In this document: piece by piece, positions 7,790-16,573 of the stretch
How the letters are laid out: each line of letters starts with the position of its first letter
Numbering within the stretch: position 1 is the first letter of the stretch
Assembly: GCA_965221595.1 (NCBI GenBank)
Contig: OZ244900.1
Span: 2,108,001-2,172,000, forward strand
Length of the DNA stretch: 64,000 nt
Direction: 5' to 3'
From: JAAXGX01 sp965221595
GTDB lineage: Bacteria > Acidobacteriota > Vicinamibacteria > Vicinamibacterales > UBA8438
Notes under the pieces: generated by a model
What the model was told of the DNA's origin: nothing
Seen by the model: only the letters and a program-made list of their open reading frames with translations
The model's database searches: none
Made by a program: the position numbers and the translations under genes

Positions 7790-8276
7790 ATGTCCAACTC
7801 CTTCAAATGGAAAGATCTGCCGACCGCGGCAATCAACCCGGCCAGCATCGATCCGGACAGGGCGTCGACGGGGGAGATTGTCGAGCTGGTGCAGGCTGTC
7901 ATGGCCGACGGACGCGAGGCGTTCTTTCAGCCGCGCGAGGGCGTCGAGAACAACTGCTGAGGAAGGCACCACCATTGCGATGGTGCGCATGGGAAAGGCC
8001 TACGACAACCTGCTGGTCGACCTCCGGACGGGGTCCGAGCAGGCGCGCGACCGCGCGCGGCGCATCGTCATGACCGTGACCGGACTGGACTGCGAGGACG
8101 CCGAGACCCGGCTGCGGCAAGCCCGCTGGAACGTGCAGGCTGCCATCGTCATGCAGATGACCGGGCAGGCGTGCACCGGCGCGCCGGCCCGGCTTCGAGA
8201 GGCCTACGGATCGGTCCGGGCGGCCAGCGGTGAAGACACCGAACCGCACCCGAGCCGGCACCCCGGCGCGCGCTGA
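7790..8276 (+). pseudogene. murQ: murQ remnant (N-acetylmuramic acid 6-phosphate etherase), internally deleted
   Basis: Two separate pieces of MurQ can be recognised. A 56-residue frame (7790-7960) has NPASIDPDRASTGEIVELV, like the MurQ N terminus (NxxxxxIDrxStxEi). About 90 residues in another frame (from ~7966, ending at 8276) have AMVRMGKAYDNLLVDL, ARRIVMTVTG and NVQAAIVMQMTG, like the MurQ C terminus. The ~150 residues between them, including the SIS fold and its sugar-phosphate loop, are absent. The etherase activity must be lost. The promoter and the downstream transport genes look intact, so transcription of this locus may still serve them. Confidence 0.75.
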
Positions 8277-8305
8277 CCCCGCCAGGCAACGATTGCCGCA
8301 CCGCG

Positions 8306-9838
8306 ATGCAGTTCACCGACCTGCTCGTGCTCGTCCTGTACGTCGCGGGCGTCGTCTGGCTCGGCGCCCGGTTCTCCCGTAGGCAGCGGAGCATCCGCGA
8401 CTACTTCCTCACTGGTCAGCAGGTTCCCTGGTGGGCGCTGCTGGGATCGATAGTCGCGACCGAGACCAGCACCATCACGCTCATTAGCGTGCCCGGTTAT
8501 GCCTTCGGCGCGGACCTGACCTTTCTGCAGCTCGCCCTCGGCTACGTCGTCGCGCGGGTGCTCGTGGCACTCCTGCTGCTGCCGGTCTTCTTCCGCACCG
8601 AACTGCTCACGGTCCACCAGCTCCTGACCACCCGCTTCGGAAGCGCCGCGGGCCGTGCCGCCGCGGCGCTGTTCCTCGCGACCCGCTCGCTGTCCGACGG
8701 GCTCCGGCTCTTCGCCGCCGGGCTGGTGCTCGCGGCCGTTCTGGCCACCGTGCCCGGGGCCACGGAGCTCGCTGCTGCCCTGGCACCCGCGGCAGGCAGC
8801 TCCACGGTGCTGCTGGTCGCCGCGATCGTCATCGTCGGCGCCGCCACCCTGCTCTACACGCTGCTGGGCGGCATGCTCGCGGTCGTCTGGACGGACGCGA
8901 CACAAATGGTCGTCTATTCCGGCGGGGCTCTCCTCGCGGGCGCCGTTCTGCTGGCGGAAATCCCGGGCGGCTGGGCCGAGGTGGCGACCCGCGCCGGTGC
9001 GGCCGGCAAGTTCCGGTTGTTCGACTTCGCCCTGGATCTCTCACGCAGCTACACGTTCTGGTCCGGACTGGTCGGCGGTATCTTCATCACCGCGGCCACC
9101 CACGGCGCCGACCAGCTCCTCGTGCAGCGCTACCTGTGCTGCCGCTCGGTGATCGATGCCCGCCGGGCGCTGGTGGCAAGCGGTTTCGTGGTCTTCGTCC
9201 AGTTCTGGCTGCTCCTGCTGATCGGCCTCATGCTGTGGACCTACTACACCACCTACGAACCCGCGGCACTCGCGGCCGTGTCGAGCGGCGGGCACGTACA
9301 GACGGACCGCGTGTTCCCCGCGTTCGTGACCAACCAGCTCCCGACCGGCGCACGGGGTCTGGTCGTGGCGGCGATGGTGGCAGCGGCGATGTCGACGCTT
9401 TCGTCGTCGCTCAACTCCTCCGCGGCCGCCACCGTCGGCGACTTCTACGGGCCGCTGACGCGCAACGCCCGGTCCGACAGCCATTACCTCCGTGCCGCCC
9501 GTTGGGCCACGGTCGGGTGGGGCGTCGTCCAGATGCTCGTGGCGTTGGCCGCCATCGCCCTTTCGCAGCGGGTGGTGGACGAGGCGCTCGGGATTCAATC
9601 GTTCACGAGCGGCCTCCTGCTCGGCGCCCTGGCGCTGTGCTTCCTCGCGCCGCGGGCGGGGACGGTCGTTCCGCTCGCCGGCCTCGCCACCGGCGGCACC
9701 GTCCTGCTCGCCGTGCGGATCGCCACGGACATCTCCTGGCAGTGGTACGCGTTGATCGGATCGCTGACGACCTTCGCCGCCGGCATGGCCGTCAGCGTTA
9801 TCCGGGGACGCGTCCGGGGGTCGCGAGGCTCGGCATGA
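8306..9838 (+). CDS. Sodium:solute symporter (SSS family)
   Basis: This 510-residue inner-membrane protein has roughly 13 hydrophobic segments and the SSS pattern: an early helix followed by RSIRDYFLTGQQVPWWALLGSIVATETS, then LYTLLGGMLAVVWTDATQ and a late MSTLSSSLNSSAAATVGDFY segment. These mark sodium-coupled uptake of small organic solutes. The substrate cannot be read from the sequence, but position between a murQ remnant and a serine hydrolase suggests an amino sugar or muropeptide-derived compound. Its TGA overlaps the next ATG (ATGA). Confidence 0.88.
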   Translation: MQFTDLLVLVLYVAGVVWLGARFSRRQRSIRDYFLTGQQVPWWALLGSIVATETSTITLISVPGYAFGADLTFLQLALGYVVARVLVALLLLPVFFRTELLTVHQLLTTRFGSAAGRAAAALFLATRSLSDGLRLFAAGLVLAAVLATVPGATELAAALAPAAGSSTVLLVAAIVIVGAATLLYTLLGGMLAVVWTDATQMVVYSGGALLAGAVLLAEIPGGWAEVATRAGAAGKFRLFDFALDLSRSYTFWSGLVGGIFITAATHGADQLLVQRYLCCRSVIDARRALVASGFVVFVQFWLLLLIGLMLWTYYTTYEPAALAAVSSGGHVQTDRVFPAFVTNQLPTGARGLVVAAMVAAAMSTLSSSLNSSAAATVGDFYGPLTRNARSDSHYLRAARWATVGWGVVQMLVALAAIALSQRVVDEALGIQSFTSGLLLGALALCFLAPRAGTVVPLAGLATGGTVLLAVRIATDISWQWYALIGSLTTFAAGMAVSVIRGRVRGSRGSA

Positions 9839-10884
9839 CGAGCCCGGATGCACCCGCGGCAATCCTCGCGGAAGGCGTGCGCGAAGGCGCCTTTCCGGCG
9901 GCTGTCGTCGAGGTGGGCAACTCGACGGCGACACTCTGGACGCAGGCGTTCGGCTCGCTCAGCGGGGCATCCGATGCACCGCCGGCCACGTCCGGCGCGG
10001 TCTTCGACCTCGCGTCGCTGACGAAGGTCATCGCAACGACGACACTGGCCATGCGGGCCGTCGACCGCCGGCTGCTCGATCTGGACGCGCCGTTGACACG
10101 CTGGCTGGCCGACTGGCGAGGCCGGGATCGGGCTGTCGTCACCGTAGCCGATCTGCTCGAGCACGCCTCCGGACTGACCGCCCATCTGCCGTTCTTCCGC
10201 GACTGCCGCGGCCGCGCGGAGTTCGAGCGGGCGATCTCGACGCTGCCGCTCGAATACGTTCCGCGTGCGGCGTCCGTATACAGCGACCTCGGCTTCATCC
10301 TGCTGGGCTTCATTCTGGAGGAGGTGTACGGCTCGACGCTCGACGCCGCGTTCCGTTCCGTCGCGGAGCAGCACGATTGGGGCGAGCTGCGCTTTCGCCC
10401 GCCAGCCGCCTGGCGCGGGCGCACGGCGCCGACCGAGGTCGACTCCTGGCGCGGCCGACTGCTGGTCGGCGAGGTGCACGACGAGAACGCCTGGGCGCTG
10501 GGCGGCGTCGCCGGCCATGCCGGACTGTTCGGCACGGCCGCCGCCGTAGGCTGCTTCGCACGCACGATCGCAGCCGGATTCCAGGGCCGCCCGTCGGTCA
10601 TGCGCGCCGAGACGCTCCGCCGCTGTATGACGCGCTCCGCCGTGCCGGCCAGCTCCCGCGCCCTGGGCTGGGATACGATGCTGCCTACGTCGTCGTGCGG
10701 CAAACGGATGTCGAAGGCGGCCGTGGGACATACCGGCTTCACAGGCACGTCACTCTGGATCGACCCGCAGGCCGACCTGTACGTCGTCCTCCTCACGAAC
10801 CGCGTGCATCCCACGCGCGCCAACGAGGCGATTCTGCGGGTTCGACCGGCGCTGCACGATGCGGTCATGGACGCGCTGGCGTGA
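9835..10884 (+). CDS. Serine hydrolase, class C beta-lactamase / DD-peptidase fold
   Basis: This 349-residue protein has the three active-site motifs of the family: S61-L-T-K64, Y149-S-D151 and an HTG box at about residue 301. No signal peptide is evident, so it may be cytoplasmic, unlike true AmpC. Cytoplasmic or periplasmic members beside murQ and SSS genes are usually thought to act on cell-wall peptides or anhydro-muropeptides. The start at 9835 is fixed by the ATGA overlap with the symporter; longer in-frame extensions run back through the symporter gene. A role in antibiotic resistance is not supported by context. Confidence 0.85.
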   Translation: MTSPDAPAAILAEGVREGAFPAAVVEVGNSTATLWTQAFGSLSGASDAPPATSGAVFDLASLTKVIATTTLAMRAVDRRLLDLDAPLTRWLADWRGRDRAVVTVADLLEHASGLTAHLPFFRDCRGRAEFERAISTLPLEYVPRAASVYSDLGFILLGFILEEVYGSTLDAAFRSVAEQHDWGELRFRPPAAWRGRTAPTEVDSWRGRLLVGEVHDENAWALGGVAGHAGLFGTAAAVGCFARTIAAGFQGRPSVMRAETLRRCMTRSAVPASSRALGWDTMLPTSSCGKRMSKAAVGHTGFTGTSLWIDPQADLYVVLLTNRVHPTRANEAILRVRPALHDAVMDALA

Positions 10885-10889
10885 CAGCC

Positions 10890-12629
10890 ATGTCCCTCAC
10901 GCGCCTCGACTGGCTGCTCGTGCTCGGCATCGCCGCGCTCCCGCTGGCGGTCGGCTTTGCCTGCCGGCGGCGCGCCGGCGGCAGCCCGCAGCAGTTCTTC
11001 CTGTCGGGACGCGATCTGCCCTGGTGGCTCTCCGGCACGTCGATGGTGGCGACGACCTTCGCCGCCGACACGCCGCTGGCCGTAACCGGCATCATTGCGG
11101 CGAGTGGCCTCGCCGGCAACTGGCTTTGGTGGAACGCCGCCCTCGGCACGATGCTGACGGTGTTCTTCTTCGCGCGTCTGTGGCGCCGCGCCGGAATCAC
11201 CACCGATGTCGAGTTTGCCGAGCTGCGGTACACGGGCCGGCCGGCCGCGTTCCTGCGGGGCTTCCGCGCACTCTACCTGGGGCTGCCCATCAACTGCCTG
11301 ATCATCGGCTGGGTGAACCTGGCGCTGGCCAAGGTGCTCGCGGTCGTGCTCGGCTGGAACCGGCTCACGGCGGTCCTTGTCGGCCTCGCAGTTACCGGCT
11401 GTCACGCCGCCCTGGCCGGTCTGCGGGGTGTCGTCGTCAGCGATTTCCTCCTGTTCGCCGTCGCCATGATCGGCACGTGGGTGCTGGCGCACTTTGCGCT
11501 CGCGGCGCCCGGCGTCGGAGGTCTCGAGGGACTGGTGGAACAGTTGCCGGACGAGGCGCTGCGCGTGGCGCCCTCCGTCGGTGCCGTCGCATCCGACTCG
11601 CCCACGCTCGCCCTGTCGTTCTCCGCGTTCGTAGCGTTCCTCGGCGTCCAGTGGTGGGCGAGCTGGTATCCGGGTCAGGAGCCGGGAGGCGGCGGGTACC
11701 AGGCCCAGCGGATGATGTCCGCGCGGAACGAGCAGCACGCGCTGTCGGCGACGCTCTGGTTTGCCATCGCGCACTACTGCCTGCGGCCTTGGCCGTGGAT
11801 CGTCGTCGCCCTGGCGTCGCTGGTGCTGTATCCGGACATCGCCGACCCCGAGTCCGGCTATGCGCTGGTCATGCGGGACCATCTGCCGGCCGGTTGGCGC
11901 GGCCTGCTCATCGGCGCGTTCGTCGCAGCGTACATGTCGACCGTGTCGACCCAGCTGAACTGGGGCACCTCCTATCTCGTCAACGACTTCTACGCCCGCT
12001 TCCTGCGGCCCCGGGCAGGGTCGGCCGAGCTCGTCGCGGTGTCGCGCGCCGTGACGGTCGGAATCATGCTGCTGAGCGGCGCGCTCACGTTCCTGCTCGA
12101 GAACGTCAGGCAGGCCTGGGAGTTCGCGCTGGAATCCGGCGCCGGAATCGGCCTGGTCCTCATCCTGCGTTGGTACTGGTGGCGGGTCAACGCTGTCTCG
12201 GAGATTGCCGCCCTGCTGGCCGCGGCCGCCGGCTGCGTCGGCATGCGGCTCTGGATGGCGGTGGAGTTTCCGCAGACGCTGCTGTATCTGGTGCCGTGGA
12301 CCACCGCCTGGTGGCTCGCCGCGACCTGGCTGACCCCACCCGAGCCGCTGCCGCACCTCGTCGCGTTCTATCGGCGGGTGCGGCCCGGCGGACCAGGTTG
12401 GGGGCCGGTGGCGGAGCGCGCCGGGGGCGCAGCGCCGGAACGCTTGCGGCCGGGCCTCCTACGCTGGGCAGCCGGCAGCGTCCTCGTGTACGCCACGTTG
12501 TTCGCCGCCGGGGCCGCGCTGTTCGGATCGGCGGGTCGGATGTGGCTGTGGGGCGGACTGGCCGTGGCCGCGGGCGGCTGGCTCTATCGCGACCTGGGCC
12601 GGGCACAACGCGGTGCGGCCGGTTCGTAG
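10890..12629 (+). CDS. Second sodium:solute symporter (SSS family)
   Basis: This 579-residue membrane protein contains FFLSGRDLPWWLSGTSMVATTFAADT-type SSS features (early helix plus a conserved Gly/Trp loop), a central WASWYPGQEPGGGGY loop and YMSTVSTQLNWGTSYLVNDFY. These resemble the larger SSS transporters found beside murQ-like genes in Bacteroidota and Acidobacteriota. The ATG at 10890 is 5 nt after the hydrolase stop; a GTG at 10881 overlapping that stop is an alternative. It is not closely similar to the first symporter, so the two probably carry different products of the same degradation pathway. Confidence 0.88.
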   Translation: MSLTRLDWLLVLGIAALPLAVGFACRRRAGGSPQQFFLSGRDLPWWLSGTSMVATTFAADTPLAVTGIIAASGLAGNWLWWNAALGTMLTVFFFARLWRRAGITTDVEFAELRYTGRPAAFLRGFRALYLGLPINCLIIGWVNLALAKVLAVVLGWNRLTAVLVGLAVTGCHAALAGLRGVVVSDFLLFAVAMIGTWVLAHFALAAPGVGGLEGLVEQLPDEALRVAPSVGAVASDSPTLALSFSAFVAFLGVQWWASWYPGQEPGGGGYQAQRMMSARNEQHALSATLWFAIAHYCLRPWPWIVVALASLVLYPDIADPESGYALVMRDHLPAGWRGLLIGAFVAAYMSTVSTQLNWGTSYLVNDFYARFLRPRAGSAELVAVSRAVTVGIMLLSGALTFLLENVRQAWEFALESGAGIGLVLILRWYWWRVNAVSEIAALLAAAAGCVGMRLWMAVEFPQTLLYLVPWTTAWWLAATWLTPPEPLPHLVAFYRRVRPGGPGWGPVAERAGGAAPERLRPGLLRWAAGSVLVYATLFAAGAALFGSAGRMWLWGGLAVAAGGWLYRDLGRAQRGAAGS

Positions 12630-12667
12630 ACGGGCGCGCGGGCGGTGCACGCGCCGGCGCGGCGTGG

Positions 12668-13411
12668 TCACTGCGGCCGATCCGCGCTTCGGGGCCGCGC
12701 CGGGCCGAACCGCTGCGCGTTACCGACGCCGCCCGGCGCCACACCGCCGCCCTCCGGCTGCGGCGCGCTCTCGAAGCCGTCGACCGCGGGCCGGCCGGGC
12801 TGGTCCTCGCTAGCGCCGTAGACGAACACCCACTCGTTGTACTTCGTGCGGCCGTTGTAGATCCTGATGGACGCGTCCGTGCTCCGGCTGACGACACCGG
12901 CAACGCCGCCGCGCAGATTTTCCGCCGGCGGGGAATCGCCGCGGGCCGGGATGGACACCGGGGACGCTCCCGACCCGGACGTCCGCCGCACCGCCCCGCG
13001 ACCCGCTGCCTGGCCCGGGCCGCCCGCCCCGCCGGCTCGTTCCGACGCCGCCGCGCCGTCTCCGAGCAGCGCGTCCACTTCCGTCTGATACACGATGCGG
13101 AATTCCCCATCCGCCACCATCGGATCGCGGTAGCGGCGACGCAGAAAACGCTCCTCGATCAGGGTCTCGATATCGGGAGGATGCGCCCCCGCGTAGACCC
13201 GCTGGTACAGCTCGACGGCACGCGCGTACTGTTCGCCCCGGAAGATGAGCTCGATCTCGCGCTCGCGCCGGGTGGCCTGGCTCCATACCGGCAGCGCCAT
13301 CGACGTCATGATGCCCATGACGGCCAGGCCCGTGAGGAGTGCAGCCAGCGCGTAGCCGCCGTCGGCCAGCGGCGCGCCGGACAGCCTACCACTCGCTGTG
13401 CGGCGTGCCAT
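12668..13411 (-). CDS. Type II/IV pseudopilin-like protein with long C-terminal region
   Basis: This 247-residue protein has a short basic leader, then GGYALAALLTGLAVMGIMTSMALPVW, a pilin-like hydrophobic helix with no obvious Glu at position +5 after the presumed Gly cleavage site. An RREREIELIFRGEQYARAVELY segment follows, typical of acidobacterial GspG-like pseudopilins. The C-terminal ~110 residues are Gly/Pro/Ala-rich and low in complexity before a conserved-looking YNGRTKYNEWVFVYG. The ATG at 13411 lies inside the 3' end of the preceding pseudopilin gene, as expected in this tightly packed minus-strand operon, of which it is the last member. Confidence 0.75.
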   Translation of the reverse strand: MARRTASGRLSGAPLADGGYALAALLTGLAVMGIMTSMALPVWSQATRREREIELIFRGEQYARAVELYQRVYAGAHPPDIETLIEERFLRRRYRDPMVADGEFRIVYQTEVDALLGDGAAASERAGGAGGPGQAAGRGAVRRTSGSGASPVSIPARGDSPPAENLRGGVAGVVSRSTDASIRIYNGRTKYNEWVFVYGASEDQPGRPAVDGFESAPQPEGGGVAPGGVGNAQRFGPARPRSADRPQ

Positions 13412-13787
13412 CGAGCGCGGTTCCCTCGGACCCGCTGCGGACGTCGTATATCCCCTCGACGAAGGGGTTCGCGGGATCGAACTCGGCCGCCTCGGTCTGC
13501 CACGAATCGGCGGAGTTCGTGAACGGATCCTCCGGCACTGCACGCAGGTAGCCCCCAGTCACCAGGTCGGCGAGGCTGGCCGGATACGCGCCCCGGTCGG
13601 CATAGTGCTGGTCGATCGCGTCGCGCATGCGGAACAGATCCTCCTGCAGAACCGCCTCGCGTGCGCGCGTCAGCGCGTTGCGGTAGCCGACCAGCGCAAT
13701 CGCGGCCAGGATGCTGATGAGCGATATGACGATGGTCAGCTCGATCAGCGTCCATCCGTCGCGCCGTCGTCGGAGACACCCTACCAA
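13386..13787 (-). CDS. GspG-like pseudopilin
   Basis: This short (133-residue) pseudopilin has the prepilin signature RRRRDGWTLIELTIVISLISILAAIA (basic leader, Gly cleavage site, Glu five residues later). A GspG-like body follows with YADRGAYPASLADLVTGGYLRAVPEDPFT. A TTG start at 13787 is proposed because it overlaps the TAG of the upstream pseudopilin and gives a normal short leader; longer frames would read through that gene's end. It ends EGTALDGTPHSEW, nearly the same ending as the upstream copy, so the two genes probably arose by tandem duplication. Confidence 0.78.
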   Translation of the reverse strand: MVGCLRRRRDGWTLIELTIVISLISILAAIALVGYRNALTRAREAVLQEDLFRMRDAIDQHYADRGAYPASLADLVTGGYLRAVPEDPFTNSADSWQTEAAEFDPANPFVEGIYDVRSGSEGTALDGTPHSEW

Positions 13788-14275
13788 TCGCGGTACCTCG
13801 TGCCGTCGAGCGCCGTGCCCCTGGACCGCGAGTACACGTCGTAGACGTTGTCGCCACCCCAGCGAGCCGCGTCGGGCTCGTCTTCGTACGATCGCAACCC
13901 CCACTCGCGGTTGCGGGTGAACGGATCGAACGGAATGCGGCGCAGGAACTTCACCCTGCGGCCGGTGACATCGCCGAGCGCCTCGACGCCCTCGACGAGG
14001 GTCTCGAGATCGGGGGGGTATCCCGCGTTATCGGAGTCGACGTCGTCACCGCCGATGACACCCAGATCCACTGCGTCCTTGTAGCGATCGATGGCCGTGC
14101 GCATCTCGCGCAGCGCGCGCCGCAGCTCGATCTCCCGTTGCCGCTGCACCGTTACCGACGCCAGTGGCAGAACTGCCGACGCCAGGATGAGGAGGATGGC
14201 GCTTACCACCAGCAGCTCGACGAACGAGTAGCCGTCGCTGCCGTGTCGCCGCGCCGCCCGGCGGAGGGGCGCCAT
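13781..14275 (-). CDS. GspG-like pseudopilin
   Basis: This 164-residue protein has a basic leader, then SDGYSFVELLVVSAILLILASAVLP (prepilin cleavage site before YSFVE, Glu at +5) and VQRQREIELRRALREMRTAIDRYKD. A GspG-type segment follows (GYPPDLETLVEG, FLRRIPFDPFT). It would be processed by a prepilin peptidase, not found in this window, and assembled into a pseudopilus in the inner membrane. It ends RGTALDGTRYRDW, shared with the next gene downstream. It follows the secretin gene by 12 nt on the minus strand. Confidence 0.82.
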   Translation of the reverse strand: MAPLRRAARRHGSDGYSFVELLVVSAILLILASAVLPLASVTVQRQREIELRRALREMRTAIDRYKDAVDLGVIGGDDVDSDNAGYPPDLETLVEGVEALGDVTGRRVKFLRRIPFDPFTRNREWGLRSYEDEPDAARWGGDNVYDVYSRSRGTALDGTRYRDW

Positions 14276-14287
14276 GGGGCCTCCCGA

Positions 14288-16561
14288 CTAGCGCACCATC
14301 ACGGTGGCCGGATCGAAACCAAGCACCAGCGGCGCACCGCCCGGCGTCAGGCCCACTCCACTGGGCGTGAGTGTGACCTGTCCCGGCCGCAACGGTTCCA
14401 CCACGACCGCCGCCAGCAGGCCCGATCCCGAGGCTCCCATGGAATCGCCCGCCCGGGAAAGGGTCAGGTCAACGCGACCGCCGCGGCCGTCGACTGCCCG
14501 GGCGAACATCACGTCGACGCCGTTCTGCCGCATGAAGTCGCCTTCCTGCACCGCGCTCACGCGCAGCACGCTCGGATCGTACTGCAGGCTGAGCGCAAGG
14601 GTCGACACCTGCGACGCACCGTCGACGGATATGGGCACGGTGTAGGGGCCGCCCCCCATCTGGAAACCATGATCCGGCAGGTCGAGGCCGATCCGCGGTC
14701 CCACGGCGAACACGTCGGCGGCAGCCGTGTCCGCTATCCGCGGCGGCCCCGGCGGCTTCCCGACCGCCCCTGCCGCGGACGGCGTGACCATCGCCGCGTC
14801 GTCTTGCACGGCCGCGGGCGTGTCGACCCGGGGCCGGAGCCGGCCGCCGGCACCGAGCGCGGGCTGTGTGTCGATGCGTACGGGGCTGACATCCTCCTGC
14901 GTCAGCTCGTGCGTGCGCACGATACGCGGCGTGAGGAGCATGATGATGTCGGTCTGCCGGATGGTGTCCTCGTTGGCGGACAGCAGCTGCCTGATCACCG
15001 GCAGGTGCGCGATGCCGGGGAATCCGCGGAGCGACCGTCGATCCACCTCCCGCAGCAGTCCGGCCAGCAGATTCGACTCCCCGTCGCGCAGCCGGAGCCG
15101 GGTAATCACCCGGCGCGTGCCGAACGTCGGCAGCGGCTGCCCCGCCACGTTCACGCTCGGGCCGAGCGTGCTGTTCTCCACCTCGAGGTCGAGAATGATC
15201 TCGTTGCTGTACGTCACTCGCGGCGTCATCTCGACGATGACGCCGATCGGCCGGTAGTCGAACGATGTCAGGGGGTTGACCGTCGCTCCGCCCGCGGCAA
15301 TCGGGGTGAAGGCCGTAGTCGGCACCGGAATGTCGTCGCCGAGATTCAGCGTCAACGTCGCGCCCTCCTGACCACGGAGCTGCGGCTTGGCCACGACGCG
15401 CGTCTCGTCGTCGCTCTCGAGAAAGTCGATGGCGACCGACGGGATGGAGAAGAAGAAGTTGCCGGCGGCGACCGGGGGCGGCGTGGCGAACAGATTGCCG
15501 CCGGCGGCGACCGCCGCTGTATCCGGCGCGTAGACCGAGCTGACCGAGTACTGCGCCAGGTCGAGGCCGAACTCGCGGGCCCGCTCTCGGTTGACCTCGA
15601 GGATCTCGATGTCGACGATGATTTCGGCCCGCGGCTTGTCGTTGGCCGCAATCACCTGCTCGATGACCCCCATCACGGCCGGCGTGGCGCGCACCGCGAT
15701 GGTGTTGGCGGTCACGTTCGGCACGATGGTCGGCTGGACGCCCACCGGCGAGCCGCCGCGGATGACCTGGTTCAGCACCGTGGCGAGCTCCTGGACATCG
15801 GCGTTGGAGATGTAGAAGGTGCGAATGATCTGCTCTTCGTACTGCACCCGCTTCTGTGGCGTCTCCGGCACCACGATGAGGCTGCGTGGGCTCAGCACCT
15901 TGTAGAAGTGCTGGTTGGCGATCAGAATCTGGTCGAGAGCCTGCTCCAGCGTAACCCCGTCGAGCTCGACCGTGTAGACGCGATCCTGAAACTGCTGGTC
16001 GTAGCTGATGTTGATCCCGGTCGCGTTGCCTAGGAAGTCGAGAATGTCCTGCAGGCTCTGGTCGACGAACCGCAGACTCAGCGGTTCCCCGGAGGTCGGA
16101 TCGAGCAGCGGCGGCTCCGTTTCGCGCCGCGCGACGTCCTGCATCCTCTCGATTGGCGACTGTGGGCGCGAAGCCTCGAGGCGATCGCGGATGTTGCGCT
16201 CGAGTTCGAGCGCGCGTCCCGCCGCGTACGAATTGCTCGGGTCAAACCCGCTGGCGATGCGATACTCTCGCACGGCATCGGCCAATGCGCCGTCCGCCTC
16301 CAGCGCTCGTGCCCGGGACAGGTGCACCCGTGACGCGTTGAGCATCGCCCGCTGCAGTGCCGCGCGATAGGCCGCGTTCCGCGGCTCTTCCTGGACGGCC
16401 ATCCGGTAGTGCTCGACGGCGCGGTCCCAGTCCCCGCTCCGCGCCGCTTCCTGTCCGTGCCGGAACGCGGCCCCGGTGGCACAACCCGCCACCACGCATG
16501 CGGCCGCGATCGAAACGAGTACGCAGCGCCACTTGCCGCGATTCACACACAAGCTCTTCAC
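14288..16561 (-). CDS. Secretin (GspD/PilQ-like) with TPR-like N terminus and C-terminal cohesin-like domain
   Basis: This is the outer-membrane channel of the secretion/pilus machine. After a lipoprotein-type signal (lipobox VAGC), residues ~30-115 look like tetratricopeptide repeats. An STN/N0-like region follows (SLRFVDQSLQDILDFLGNATGINISYD), then an N1 domain (RTFYISNADVQELATVLNQV) and the secretin core with RGQEGATLTLNLGDDIPV and the VEMTPRV / RDGESNLLAGL motifs. The last ~130 residues (VFAVGPRIGLDLPDHGFQ onward) read as a cohesin-like beta domain. The GTG at 16561 has AGGAC just upstream; a TTG at 16573 is an alternative. The product is 757 residues. Confidence 0.87.
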   Translation of the reverse strand: MKSLCVNRGKWRCVLVSIAAACVVAGCATGAAFRHGQEAARSGDWDRAVEHYRMAVQEEPRNAAYRAALQRAMLNASRVHLSRARALEADGALADAVREYRIASGFDPSNSYAAGRALELERNIRDRLEASRPQSPIERMQDVARRETEPPLLDPTSGEPLSLRFVDQSLQDILDFLGNATGINISYDQQFQDRVYTVELDGVTLEQALDQILIANQHFYKVLSPRSLIVVPETPQKRVQYEEQIIRTFYISNADVQELATVLNQVIRGGSPVGVQPTIVPNVTANTIAVRATPAVMGVIEQVIAANDKPRAEIIVDIEILEVNRERAREFGLDLAQYSVSSVYAPDTAAVAAGGNLFATPPPVAAGNFFFSIPSVAIDFLESDDETRVVAKPQLRGQEGATLTLNLGDDIPVPTTAFTPIAAGGATVNPLTSFDYRPIGVIVEMTPRVTYSNEIILDLEVENSTLGPSVNVAGQPLPTFGTRRVITRLRLRDGESNLLAGLLREVDRRSLRGFPGIAHLPVIRQLLSANEDTIRQTDIIMLLTPRIVRTHELTQEDVSPVRIDTQPALGAGGRLRPRVDTPAAVQDDAAMVTPSAAGAVGKPPGPPRIADTAAADVFAVGPRIGLDLPDHGFQMGGGPYTVPISVDGASQVSTLALSLQYDPSVLRVSAVQEGDFMRQNGVDVMFARAVDGRGGRVDLTLSRAGDSMGASGSGLLAAVVVEPLRPGQVTLTPSGVGLTPGGAPLVLGFDPATVMVR

Positions 16562-16573
16562 GTCGTCCTGCAA

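Noticed and set aside
7714..7902. A 62-codon minus-strand frame in the thr/murQ promoter region
   Set aside because: No family features; the two divergent promoters and the murQ fragment explain the region better.
9798..12356. An 852-codon frame antisense to the hydrolase and second symporter
   Set aside because: Low-complexity Arg/Gly/Gln-rich translation and no family landmarks; an antisense shadow of real genes.
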